Positions 13,401-24,642 of a DNA stretch of 64,000 nt are shown here, piece by piece. This stretch comes from Xanthostigma xanthostigma (lineage: Eukaryota; Arthropoda; Insecta; Raphidioptera; Raphidiidae): NCBI GenBank assembly GCA_963575645.1, contig OY754469.1, forward strand, positions 17,006,001 to 17,070,000. The letters run 5' to 3'. A model generated the notes under the pieces. That model was not told the origin of the DNA. It saw only the letters and a program-made list of their open reading frames with translations, and made no database searches. Numbering within the stretch: the first letter of the stretch is position 1; each line of letters starts with the position of its first letter. The translations under genes and the position numbers were made by a program.

Positions 13401-16400
13401 ATTCTAAACAAACTTCTCCATTATCTAAAATACTGAGAATGGCATTTTTCGTTCGATGTCTTGTCGGTTGAAGACGTATCGTAGTTAACGGAGGACAACC
13501 AATTCCTTCATTATAAGGAACACTACTGGCTAAATTATCTAATGCCTGAGCATTTTGAAATTCTACTGCGTTTTGTTCTTCTATATAATTATGAGCCTCT
13601 GCATTCTGTGAACCATAATGTTCCTGTCCACTTCTTTTGAGGGTACCCTGTGATTCATGACTTTGCTGTTGAGAAATTCGACAACAATCTATTTTTTCAT
13701 TGTCGCCTTGATGTGTTCTGTAATAAGCTTCCTCATTGTTCTGTACTGGCATAGCATTATGATTTACTCTAAAATTTTCTTGTAACACATTTTCGGTTTG
13801 AGGAAAATCTCTAATTCCTAAATTGGCTTTTAATTTTTCCATACTTGTCACCAATGGCGTTGTAGGATAAGTATTCTGAACATTTCTGTTTTCTGACAAA
13901 TGTAAATATTTTTCACTGTCAATATAATTTTCTTGACCGTGCTTATAACAATTTGTATTGTGATCATTTGATTCATAGTTTGGTAAATTGTTGCAAGCTG
14001 GTATTTGATGTTGGCAGCTATGATTTTGTGTGCAACAATCATCTTGATACATTCTATTGGCAATCATCTGATTTTGAGAGCTTGAACGTGAATACATTGG
14101 TTGTGACTCGCTTCGGCAATTATTAGTACCGTTGAAACAATTTTCGTCAGCGCCTATTCTTAAACCCGATAATACACTGCAAATCGACTCTGTAGGGTTT
14201 TGATTTATATTCGGTTGCAAGGCCGATCTGTCACCAGGTCTATCATTAAAATCAAACGGAAGTCTGTTGGACCCATTTACATAAGCGCCATGATTGCCAC
14301 TGCAGTTCGAGTTTGGTCTCGAACCAATCTGGTGATATCTTTGTTGTTCATTAGAATGGCTTGGCTGTGCATATTTTTTGACAAGGGCTGTTATCCCGTT
14401 TGTATCATGTCCATCACTTAGTGATGAAACATGTGGTTGATTTCTCGATGGTTTAATGAACTGTTCGTATGCATATGTTGGATCGTTGATACTTGGTGGT
14501 TTTTGTGTCGGAGTATAACGATCTAAATGTCCATATCTCATTGGCTGTGTACATCTGTCTTCAGACCTACAAAATCAATGATATATAATTTACAAAAAAA
14601 AAAAGAATTAATTTGCAACGTGACAACCCCGCACATTAAAATTTTGATATTTGAATAAATGTAGGTAGGGTTAAATTTTGGAATACAAATTGAAACATAT
14701 TTTAGATTATGTAATTTTGGTATTTTAAGGAAAAGTGATATGTATAACATGACAGGATTCTGCTCGTCACATATTATGTACAGCACAGCATTTAAAGGTA
14801 GATTTTGGTTTGATATTTCAACAATTAAAAAAAAAATAGACGGGATTGCTCCACTGTTACAATAAAAAAAAAAAAATAAATACCTGGATCTTACACGCAT
14901 TTTGTCACTAACAGTAGATTTTTCAGGTAAACTTTCAAATACTTGTCGATGAGATAATTTTTGATCATAACTATTTCTAAAATTGGAGTTATTCTCTGTC
15001 GACATAGTGTGAACGCCACTATCATTTGCAATAGTCCCTTGTGAAACATGTGAATGTGGTAATGCATTTTCATAAAGCCTCATAAAAGGATGATTCAAAA
15101 TTTGATCTAATTTGATTCGATCTTTGGGATTTTTCTTAAGTAACGACTCTATGAGATCTTTTGCTTCAGTCGAAATATGTTGCGGTATTTTGTAATCCGA
15201 CATCACGACTCTGGTTAGCGTGCTTTTGATTGCTTGGGTGTCAAATGGCGGGCGTCCCACCAATAAAGTATAGAGCAAACAACCCAATCCCCAAACGTCC
15301 GCTTCCAAACCGTGGGAGCTGCGAGAGGCTACTTCAGGTGAAATATAATTTGGTGTTCCACACATTGTTAAATGTTTTTCATCTGGTCGAGACAGTTGTG
15401 TTGCTAAGCCGAAATCACCTATTTTCTGTAATTTAAGGTTTGTTAATAGATTTTCAGAGCAACATATTGTATTTCAATTTTAATATTGTGGTATATTTAA
15501 AATGTAACTTTGTAAACCCCTGTTAATTTTATGTATTATGCAATTTAATCAATTACGTTAGCCATAGAATGATTTTGATTTTTTTCAATTTGATGGGCAT
15601 TCCAAGATTAGACTTTTCTACATTAACACTAAATTAATTTGTACAATAATTGCAATTTGTTTAAATAAAAATATTTTTGAGATCAATAAAATAACTTTCT
15701 TTTATTACAAAAATATTACAAATATATATATAACTGTTTTCAACCCTGATTTTTCCATCTGGCAGAGCTAGATTTTACTGGCTTTTCTTGGCATTTTGTA
15801 ACTATCGATAACTCTTTTTTAAAAAGTTGGTTTTGAAATATCTACGCTTTTCGTCTATTCAATTCTTTGGTTCCCTTTGACAGTAACTATTCTGTCAAAA
15901 ACAAATTCAGTATTTTTCATAAGAACTCTTGAATGGACGCGCTGCCCAGATGGCTGATTTTACTGACCGCCTGATCAAAATTTATGCAAATCGAGCGGTA
16001 TTATACAGCGACCTTAACTAGCATTGAATTCAAAACACTATACTGCTATTATTTATTAAACTGATTAGTGATTATGTAATACATTTTTACTCTAGGTCGC
16101 TGTCACTCAACTACTTAATAATGCAACTCGATTGTGTGAATCAGTCTATAAACGGCTTTTTTTTTATCAATGGAATGATATCTGTCTCTATGTTTTTTTC
16201 GAGTGGCTGACGGTTACTAACGTCTATGCGCTAATAATAACATGTCTTATTACACCGGTCACAAGATTAAAGTTGACGCTAGCAGATATAAATATTTAAA
16301 AAATGTGTCTTCATAAATACTTAAAGTATTGAAATATAATAAAGGGCATTGTGTTGTGCTAATTATTTCTAATCAAAAACAATCATATATTATTTTTTTT

Positions 16401-18260
16401 TAATTTTTGAAGTAAAACCTTTTTGGACACGCTAGGGGAGTAAAGTGACGAAAAGTGAAACGTTTCCCCTTCTCCGATTTCAACTGACAGAACGTTGAGA
16501 GGAATAAGTGGGAGAATCATTTCTACTCTCTCTGTCAAAGCGTCATGCGCAATCTACACGCATGTGCAGTGCGTACACATAACAAATTATACCATTTCCT
16601 AACCATATACTTAATTGTGAAAAAATAACTCTAATAATTTAGAGTGATGATGATCCTGTTTCAATGTTGGAAGATTAAAAAGGAAGAATCCTGGTGGCAT
16701 AGGATCGATGAAACAAAGCAAATACTGAAGGTTTTTATTGCATTTTATTGCCTGACGTTTCGGCAATCTTTATGACATCTTCGGAGAATCTAGAAGATTC
16801 ATATATGAAAAGTTATAAATTATTGTTGTTACAGTTGTTATTGTTAAAGTTAATTGTTCTTAAAGTTGTTGTTGTTAAAATTAAAGTTAAAAATTGGAAG
16901 TAAAATAATAAAACTTACCAATGCTGTCTGTTTTCTCAGTATTGTTGTTATGTATAAAATAAATAAAAATATAAAATGTCATCAAAAGGTATTAAAATTA
17001 CTATTTTTCTTGAAAAACAACTTGATTTTTACTAAAAACTGTATAAATGTGTTTATGTTACTTGTTTAAAATTATACTTTTCATATATGAATCTTCTAGA
17101 TTCTCCGAAGATGGCATAAAGATTGCCGAAACGTCAGACGATAAAATGCAATAAAAACCTTCAGTATTTGCTTTGTTTCATCGATCCTATGCCACCAGGA
17201 TTCTTCCTTTTTAATCCAACATATACTTAATACTCCTATATTGCCAGTTCCCATTGTTCACAAAGAAAGACAATAACTGCATACTTCTATCTCACTTATT
17301 TATACTTCTGTATGCCTGCACAGTTGGATCGTCATCCTTTTCCAGACCCTTGCTAGCAATATAAGAGTATTAAATATATGCTCCTAACTCTGAAAGAATG
17401 AACTCGTCAACAAATGCTAGAACCTAAGAAGTTTCACTTTTAACGCGCGAGTGTCACGCATACTTTTTGTTTATAACCTTCATTGATTATCCAGTAATTT
17501 ATCGATATGAAATGAGATTCTATGATAGATCGATATATATTGTATATCGTATGCTTATACTTACAACTTGCATATCTTTCGTTAAAAGCAAATTGGATAA
17601 TGATATATCTCTATGGATAATGCTGTGCGAATGTAAATACTGTAAGCCGCTAACGACTTGACGTAATATTATACTTGCGTTCGCTTCCGTTAAGACCTTA
17701 AATATAAATAAAACAATTTTCAATAAAAAAATGGTACAATTGAATGTTAACAATGTTACTTTAATAAATACATGCCGTTTTATTATTTCGAAAATATCTC
17801 TGTAATTCTCCATTTTCACATAATTCCAAAACCAAATAAACGTAATTGGCGTCTTCAAAAAATGTGTACAGTTCTAAGACAGAAGGATGTTTCAGTCGAG
17901 AGTGAATTGCTACTTCTTGTCGTACTCGACCAACCATACCTGCTGCTTGCATTTGTTTCTTATCGATCTATATATAAAAAAATGAAGTACGAATTAAGAG
18001 TTTGTTTCTGCTTATTCTATAAAAACACAATTTTTACATACCATCTTAATTGCCACTTTACCGTTTGTTTTTGTATAAATTGCACTATAAACACTAGCAA
18101 ACCCTCCCTTCCCGAGAAAATCACCGACATGGTAATCCTGAAATGTATAATAACTTTCTTAGTATCAACTTAATTAGTTTAATTAAACAAATATAAGCAA
18201 TAAATAATACTTAAAACTAACCTCTATTTTGTCACTAAAACCTACTGTACCGCACTGCAT
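10451..18260 (-). CDS. PLK4: Serine/threonine-protein kinase PLK4 (SAK), complete
   Basis: Kinase that triggers centriole duplication. Nine exons on the minus strand: 18222-18260, 18042-18137, 17776-17967, 17565-17696, 14884-15425, 13074-14566, 11965-12257, 11402-11539 and 10451-10690, about 1,054 codons. The start [13 protein letters not shown] is in frame with the glycine loop GKGGFASVY (about 22-30), VAIK lysine 44, HRD aspartate 139, DFG 157-159 and the activation loop to [17 protein letters not shown] string at about 288-293 matches the DSGxxT degron that the Slimb/beta-TrCP ligase reads in PLK4. A long Asn/Gln-rich linker leads to the cryptic polo box ([20 protein letters not shown] onward) and a C-terminal polo box ([14 protein letters not shown]). 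Human PLK4 is about 970 residues and the fly protein about 770, so this one is long, mainly through the linker. Exon 3 seems to use a GC donor. Several transposons sit in its introns. Confidence 0.95.
11219..11373. mobile_element. Palindromic MITE, GTTCGTTCCAAGCAG family
   Basis: Almost a perfect palindrome: GTTCGTTCCAAGCAGCCAG at the left and its near complement at 11354-11373, with CGAAACCGTCACCCGCATG paired inside. It is very similar to 50301-50457. It sits in the PLK4 intron between the last two exons. Confidence 0.88.
12408..12920 (+). mobile_element. Tigger/pogo-like element, internally deleted
   Basis: TIRs CAGTAGAGACGCG...CGCGTCTCTACTG are flanked by TA (12406-12407 and 12921-12922), as for Tc1/mariner-pogo insertions. 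At 12703 an ATG opens [20 protein letters not shown] and continues DKLKV, like the N-terminal CENP-B type helix-turn-helix of Tigger transposases, then stops after about 32 codons. The rest of the transposase is deleted. Inserted in a PLK4 intron. Confidence 0.87.
12703..12798 (+). pseudogene. Tigger-like transposase N-terminal remnant
   Basis: This short frame is missed by length filters. [20 protein letters not shown] resembles the first helices of the DNA-binding domain of pogo/Tigger transposases. It runs out in TTTTTTACG and a stop, with no DDE domain, so it cannot be an active transposase. Confidence 0.7.
15426..16664. other. PLK4 intron, no recognised element
   Basis: Left part of the largest PLK4 intron (15426-17564). 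It is AT-rich with no coding exon. A sequence at 16440-16570 is somewhat GC-richer (CATGCGCAATCTACACGCAT) but I could not assign it. Confidence 0.4.
16751..16787 (-). ncRNA. Hammerhead-like motif A-left
   Basis: Read on the minus strand: TCT, core CCGAAGA, extra T, GTCA, 7-base loop, TGCC, GAAAC, GTC, AGG. Helix II has one mismatch compared with the right arm (GTCA for GGCA). The second core base is C where hammerheads have U. Confidence 0.5.
17102..17138 (+). ncRNA. Hammerhead-like motif A-right
   Basis: TCT (17102-17104) pairs with AGA (17136-17138) as helix I. The core is CCGAAGA, then one extra T. Helix II is GGCA (17113-17116) with TGCC (17124-17127). Then come GAAA, the ACGT palindrome and the GTC triplet. 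U4 is replaced by C, which would weaken or abolish cleavage. Confidence 0.55.
17223..17376. mobile_element. Short MITE, ACTTAATACTCCTAT ends
   Basis: ACTTAATACTCCTATATTG at the left and CAATATAAGAGTATTAAAT at the right form TIRs. The same ends flank 22068-22821. The interior includes ATCTCACTTATTTATA, also shared with that copy. Confidence 0.7.
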
Positions 18261-18724
18261 TTTTAACTTCAGCTATTTTTATCACTTATAAAAGTACTAT
18301 CCGAGGCAAATATCCGTAAAATTACTTCACATAAAATTATTCCGTCATAATAGTATTACATGTACAAAAAAATACATATTAAGTAAAAACAAAAATAAAT
18401 CTTGACAGCAAAAGTTTTAAAACAGACGCTGAATCGTTGAACGTAATGTCACCAACATAAAGAAATAAAATTAATATAATTTACACTTTGACTAAAGAAT
18501 TTGCAGTATTTTTAAGCAAACTGTCTGATACGGTCTTTTTATGTGATAATTAAAAATCAAATTTCATATTTAAGAAGCATTTTTTTGTGACTGATGTATT
18601 ATTGTTACATTTTTTTTAGGTTTATTGTACTGCAAAGAAGTGTCACTTGACTGTCAAAATTTTACATGATAAAAGCACAAAAGGCGGCAATAGGACGCAT
18701 AATTTATAGTTGTTTCTTTTTGGA
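18261..18724. promoter_or_regulatory. Divergent promoter region between PLK4 and HPF1
   Basis: Only 464 bases separate the PLK4 ATG (18260, minus) from the HPF1 ATG (18725, plus). Both 5' UTRs and promoters must lie here unless there are upstream non-coding exons. I see no strong TATA box; position of the start sites cannot be read from sequence. Confidence 0.6.
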
Positions 18725-21700
18725 ATGGAATACTTTAATAATGAAGATGATTATGAAAGAGATTCCCGCCGGCCTTGTCAATATGGTGAAAAATGTTATC
18801 GTAAAAATCCAGAACATTTGAGTGAATATAAGCATCGTCGGATAAGGGACAAAAAACAGGTTAGAGCTGGACTTTACTTTTTGCTGTTACAGCATGTGTG
18901 TTAAAAACTGCAGTTTCTGACATTAAGGGCATCTACATACGATTGCCGACTTGGCACGTCATCACTCATTATGAATTAGAATTCATCGATTATAAGAAAA
19001 TACGGTCAAATCGTATAGGCTTAATATGACGGCTACCATATCTTGCGCACATTCTAATAGATTCATTTTACTTATATTTGTGAACAAATGTAGGCGCGAC
19101 ATTCTTATTAATGATAAATTGTCTTCTGTAGCCGTCAAGGGACTGCTTTCAAAACTTTGAAGTGATCACTGGCGGCCTACCAGGTCTTCGAGATCTTTAT
19201 CAGAAAAGATAGAAATATCATTCTACAGTTTCAGCTTTTTCAAAATTGCTTACAAAATAAGTTCATTAGCTCTTGGGCTATTAGATTTCTCGGAGCTCTA
19301 GATAGATTTTTCAGAAATCGAAAATCTTACCGGCTTTTTTTTAAATTTTGTTTTTACAAGCAAATAAAATTGTAGGAAACTGTAACTCCTCCAGCTAAGA
19401 AAAGAAAAATTAGCGACTTTTTTATTAAGAAACCTCTTCGACCACAGGGCGATGGTAAAAATGATTGTGGAGAGTCATCCAAAGAAAAATTAAAAGACGC
19501 AGATGTGGCTGCGCACAAAAAGAGAGAAATTAATTCTAAACAAGCAAGTCCAAAGAAACAAATACTGACTACTAAAAATGATACGCCAAATGATATTGAT
19601 TCTCCAATAAGGAAGTTTTCACCAGAAAGTTCAAAAAAAGAAAGAACCGACAAAGAAAGTGGGAACAGTAAACATGTAGACTCTCAAATAGAAAAATTAA
19701 ACTTAGAGACAGTCGATTTTAATATAACGGACGCAGATAAACAGTTTATAAGAAAAAAATTTTTAGTGTCAATGCCAGACGATTTTTATGCGTTTTGGCA
19801 TTTTTGTGAATCAATACATAAATCAGATCCGCAACAAGCTTTAAAAAGTATTGTTGAACTTTTATTAGTGGGACCATTTGATGTTTTAGCAAAAAAATTT
19901 GAACACGTTAATAAATCAGACGAGGAATATTTAAGACATTGGAGATATTATTATGATCCCCCGGAATTTCAGGTACTTATTACGTATGGTTTATATTTAA
20001 GTTGTTTTGAAGTAAATGTAGCACTTTTGAAAGATCTATGACTTGAAGAGATTTGGAGTAGATATGAAATCAGCTTATGATTGCATGCATGACTCTAATT
20101 ATAAATTAAATATTCATAATAAAGTAGGTATAGAAGCCGAATCTATGAAATCTGTGGACAAAATATTAAAAATAAAATAGATATTTGAAAAATAAAAAAT
20201 CAAAACGCTGTAGTAATTATATTAGTGGCAAAGCAGCCGTTTTCTAATGTTTATTCCAACTCTTAGATTATTTATTTAGAGGAGCCTTAGATAAATATCA
20301 CGATGCTTTTACATATATTTGGGTACTTCTACTAGAATAAGTTGTGTTTTTTTTATTATTAAAAAAGTTTTAAATTTTAATTTGTTTTTTAGACAGTAAT
20401 CAAGGGAGATGACAAAACCGGGTATCATTTGGGTTATTTCAGAGATGCTCCTGATCAGTTACCCGTATTTGTTGCATCTAATCATGCCTTGAAAGATGGT
20501 GTCATCACTGTAATGGCTGAAAATATTTTTGGAGCTGTTTTGTATGTAAAATATAATCAGCTCTTTACTAGAAACGACGCTCCTTCTAAATTTTTCCGGA
20601 CTACAACCATAAAACGTAATTAAACCGTTACTACACAAATCCAGGAGTTCTTTCTCTGACCTAACCATCCCTTCGGGCTGAATATGGAAGGTTTGTTCCT
20701 ACAATCACATATAAACTAAATAGGTAACCTTAAATACTTTCGTTGAACCCTTTACAGTTCTACTGTAACCAGTCACGACACGCCGCACGGCCATTACGCG
20801 GATTATCTAATGCGCATGCGTACTGTCCGCAAACTTTTCTTACTCTCAGTGAACTGTTCTGGGTGAGATGGCCGTTGGACCAATAAAAATTTCACTACTC
20901 ACATTTTTGACGTCGATGGACGGTTTTGGATTTTTGTAGGAACAAACCTATTAGCTCTGCCACACTTTTCAAACATCCGTGTGGGAATACTCGCCAAGAA
21001 GAATGATTTAAGTTCCAAATTGTCGTTCTTAATGAGAGTTGACTGTTTTTTAAATAACATATTTTCACTTCTGTATTTCATTAATATATTATCTTGTTTT
21101 CATTGTAGCGCTTACACAAAATCATATTTAAAAACATGTAATCCATTTAACAAAACAAAAGTATCGCATTTTTTGACCCAAATTGAGAACTGGTCAACAG
21201 CTCATAATATAACACTTCAAGGTATCTCGCCAGCGATGAAATCTCGAAGTGCTAAAATAGTTGCAAAAACTTTCAATAAGGTTGGAATAGTTGTTCCTTA
21301 CAATAGGAAAACTCAACTGGGATATCGACCCCTTATTGAATCAAATGGTAATACTTTTTCGTGATTTATGGTCATTTTATTATAAGCCATGTACTCTAGA
21401 TCATCGCAATATCTACTAAGTTTATTAAAAATGGTTTTCTAAAACAATATTTTGTGACACGAAACCGCTGGCGGAACGTTATAATGCAATAATGTATAGA
21501 AATACAGATTGGCAAACATAACACGATGCTGAGTACTAGCGAGGTATATTACTGCCAATATTAGAAACTGACTGTTTAAGTTTGTAACTAAAGACAGTTT
21601 GTAATTTTTTTTTTACTTTCTTGTATGATAGTCCCTCAATAGTAAGGAAAATTTAACTAAACACTTACCATTTACGTTGCGTCATTCGAATCTGAAACAA

Positions 21701-23466
21701 AACAATAAAACAATAATTAGAACGCTATTTAAACAAATGAATAGTGTTCGGGTTGTACCCTATTGATCAATCCCATAGTTTACAATTTCTAATACAAAAG
21801 GCAGAACAATGAAAAGCTTTTTCTCATGGACATATTGAGTCGGTATATGCTTTGGTATAGCTTAGCAGTGTCGGATTAGCCATATAGCAGGAGTAACAAA
21901 TGCTATGGGCTCCACCTTTTCGGAGGCCCGCGTTTAGAACCCAAATTGTTTAGCTTGTAAAATTCAGTTTAATTTTTTTTCAACTGTATTTTTTTTTAGT
22001 AAAAGATACATTTTCTGATAAATTTTAAATCTTTTTTCCTCATTAGAGCAGCATAGACGCGTGACTATATACTTAATACTCCTATATTGATAGTTCCCAT
22101 AAGTGAAAGTGCTGCCCACCAAGAGCTGCATAATTCTATATCACTTATTTATAGTCGATCCGTCATGCGCAAGCGTTGCGACTGTAATGGGGAAGTGGGC
22201 AAGTGCATGCTATGTTCTCGGACATGCGCATAACATTCGAGGTTTAAATGACGCACCGTTCTCGTCGTCATTCTTTTCCAGATAGGGTTGCAACATCGTT
22301 TATAAAAAACATTGATGTTTAAACGTCGATGTTTTTGAACGATATATCAATGTTTTTACGATGTTTTCCTAGACTACCTCGCACTGCTTTGAAACAGGGA
22401 AAAAACGCGTTTTCTTATTGTATAAATATTTATACATCGGTGTAATATGGATATAAATGATATTTTAGCTAGTAATTAGGAGTAAAACACATTAAATACA
22501 AATTAATCATATTATATTTAATTAGTTTTTACAAAAAAGTTAGTAACACTAACGTAACTTATTTTAACCTTCGTATAGTCGCGCCAAATTTTGTAATGGC
22601 AACACCTATTTTAGCAAGTATACGAACCAATACATAGATGGCGCTGAGGAAACATCGTTCATAAAACAACGTTCTTAAGAACGATGTTTCATCGATGCTA
22701 ACAGTTTCAACATCAATGTTAAAACATCGATGTTTATGAACGATACATTGATGTTTTTAAAAATCGATGTATCGTTTGCACCCCTATTTCCAGATCCCTA
22801 CCAGCAACGTAGGAGTATTAAGTGTGTGGGTAATATTATCCTGATCATTATAGGAATAAGAGAACATAATTTATGAGCTTATGTCTAACTGGAAACTGTC
22901 TATTCACACTTCACAAATTATCTTTTTTTTCTAAGTGAATTTGTAAAAGATCCTAGGCTCTTGGTAATATTTGTTACAGGTCTCGTACTGGTTAAATCCG
23001 GCATTGTAGCTTAGAAGCGCATTTGTAAGCTATTAAAGTATACAGTAAACAGGGCGCATTGTTGAGGAGAGCCTAGATTTTGCCACTGTAAATTGTATTT
23101 AATTTGTGTAGTGTTTAGAAAAAATTAAACCCTTATCCTGCAGTTTACTATCTTTTTGTTGTAGCTGAAATAAAAAGTCTTTTAACAAAAATAATTAACG
23201 CCGATAATGATAAAGACAAGGATGTCTATTTATCTAAACTCCAACCTGTCATCACAATGGCAAGCATTGCTCTAGATGAGTGCGACTTTGGAACTGGATT
23301 AGAGCTGGGATTGAATTTGTTTGCATTTGGTGGAGAAGTGTTTCATAGCACAATTTTAAGTCTCTTAAATCCAGCTTACAGTTTATTGGGGAGACATGAT
23401 TTCAATGCTATTATTCAGGCTCATCTTAAAGATCGAAAAAAAGGAGTTCAATTATCTATTTTGTAA
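18725..23466 (+). CDS. HPF1: Histone PARylation factor 1 (HPF1), complete
   Basis: Partner of PARP1/2 that completes the active site and directs ADP-ribosylation to serine at DNA breaks. Exons: 18725-18859, 19376-19972, 20393-20541, 21109-21347 and 23165-23466, 473 residues with phase kept throughout. Residues 18-38 form a PBZ zinc finger (CQYGEKCYRKNPEHLSEYKH). A lysine-rich disordered linker with KKRKISDFF follows. The HPF1 fold begins around FLVSMPDDFYAFWHFCE and includes LLVGPFDVLAKKF, HWRYYYDPPEFQ, GYHLGYFRDAPDQLPVFVAS and GIVVPYNRK. LDECDFGTGLELGLNLF holds the Asp-Glu pair equivalent to D283/E284 in human HPF1, the glutamate that joins the PARP active site. The human protein lacks the N-terminal zinc finger; insect homologues have it. 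I chose ATG 18725, in frame with the PBZ; the codon series upstream has no ATG. ATTAAA at 23509 may be the polyadenylation signal. Confidence 0.95.
20690..20949. mobile_element. MITE with GGTTTGTTCCTAC ends
   Basis: Left GGTTTGTTCCTACAA and right TTTGTAGGAACAAACC are inverted. The ends resemble the GGTTCGTTCCA family. The interior holds TGCGCATGCGTACTG. It lies in HPF1 intron 3. Confidence 0.7.
22068..22821. mobile_element. MITE with ACTTAATACTCCTA ends, split by a hAT
   Basis: TIRs ACTTAATACTCCTATA and GTAGGAGTATTAAGT. Without the inner hAT it would be about 240 bases, similar to the copy at 17223-17376 in ends and in an inner stretch. Located in HPF1 intron 4. Confidence 0.75.
22283..22786. 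mobile_element. hAT-type element nested in a MITE
   Basis: Ends TAGGGTTGCAA and TTTGCACCCCTA with an exact 8 bp duplication TTTCCAGA at 22275-22282 and 22787-22794. Both subterminal regions are rich in ACATCGATGTTT-like palindromic units. No transposase frame. Confidence 0.9.
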
Positions 23467-23800
23467 TAATTTATATTGATTTTTGTGTGTTTGTTTTTCT
23501 GTAATTTTATTAAAACTCAGTACAAAATTATTTTTGTTTTATTGATTTTTCCGCAAGAGTTACTGTTTGTGTCGAAAACGCACGAATTGGGATTTTTGAC
23601 GATAATTGATTACTCAGCGACTTGAAAGAGTGTAGAAACAGCTAACGATATCCAAGCTACTTAATCGCAAAATCGTGTGACAAAAGGTAGCATGTGTGCG
23701 TTAGCCCTAAAAGAGTTTTTTCAAGAACCTAATCACCTATAATTACAAATTTGCTACCCTTGTCGCATTTTTATGGTGGACCTTCTAGCATATTGAAAAT

Positions 23801-24038
23801 TAAAAAAAGTACGTCAAGTTAGATTTCCCATGACAGAATTTTGAAATTTGTTTTATGCCAATCGTTAGTGCTACTAAATCCCAAAATTATTTCGATAGTG
23901 CTCAAAAAATGTCAAAGTTGTGGACATTTTTTGAGTACTAACGAAACAATTTTGGGATTTAGCAGCACTAACGATTGGCATAAAAAAAATTCAAAATTCT
24001 GTCATGGGCAATCTAACTTGACGTACGTAATTAAAAAA
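23801..24038. mobile_element. Palindromic fold-back element
   Basis: GTACGTCAAGTTAGATTTCC at the left and its complement near 24006-24026; pairing runs through CATGACAGAATTTTGAA and GCCAATCGTTAGTGCT to the centre around 23910. Over 90% of the length can fold back. Non-coding. Confidence 0.85.
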
Positions 24039-24642
24039 GAAATGTTTCATAACAACAATAGCAACTACTGCTATTTTGTATACAAATATAATACCTTTTC
24101 GAATGAGGAAAGGACACGAAAAAGTGTTGTGAAAATACTTATTTAACACAAAAAACGACAAAATCAAGACATTGAAGATAGACATTTTGAAATGTCACTT
24201 ATCTAACAATTTTGCTAGATGGGTGAATATGAAAAATAAGGTTGGGGAAAATATATTAATGTTGAGTGGAGTAATATTTTTAACTTGAGTAAAAGTTGAT
24301 TTTATGTTCTTTTTTTCAGAATTAAAATAATTAAGTACCCGTAATTAATTAAAATCAGGGTTTACAATGAAACCAAAAACTTATTTAAAAAAAAAAACTT
24401 TAAATATTTAAATTAATTCGGTCATCTGGCGTATCATTTTCAATCGAGTAATTCCGACAAACCAGTTTGGTTTTTTAGTGTGCTGTTTAAATTTCAATAA
24501 AATCGGTCCAACAGAAGATTAGTTTGCGGATACGGGGTTATTTACTGAACGCTGTATTTAATTTGGTGCAGATGTTAGACCGATATTTTGCAAAATAAAA
24601 TAATAATTAAGAAATTGTTCAAAGAAAAAAGAAACAACTTAA

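Larger units (their letters stand above)
16665..17221. mobile_element. Fold-back element A with two hammerhead-like motifs
   Basis: Arms of about 150 bases are inverted (AGGAAGAATCCTGGTGGCAT at 16681 and its complement at 17190-17209) around an AT-rich core of about 250 bases. Each arm carries the hammerhead-like motif, on the minus strand at 16751-16787 and on the plus strand at 17102-17138. No coding capacity. Penelope-like retroelements are the best-known carriers of such motifs, so this may be an inverted remnant of one, but that is inference. Confidence 0.8.

Noticed and set aside
14538-15365. 275-residue kinase as an independent gene
   Set aside because: It is PLK4 exon 5 read through its donor; the hydrophobic tail after 14884 is intron.
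17771-17772. GT donor for PLK4 exon 3
   Set aside because: It gives the wrong phase for exon 4 at its only clean acceptor and would shift the frame before the HRD motif.
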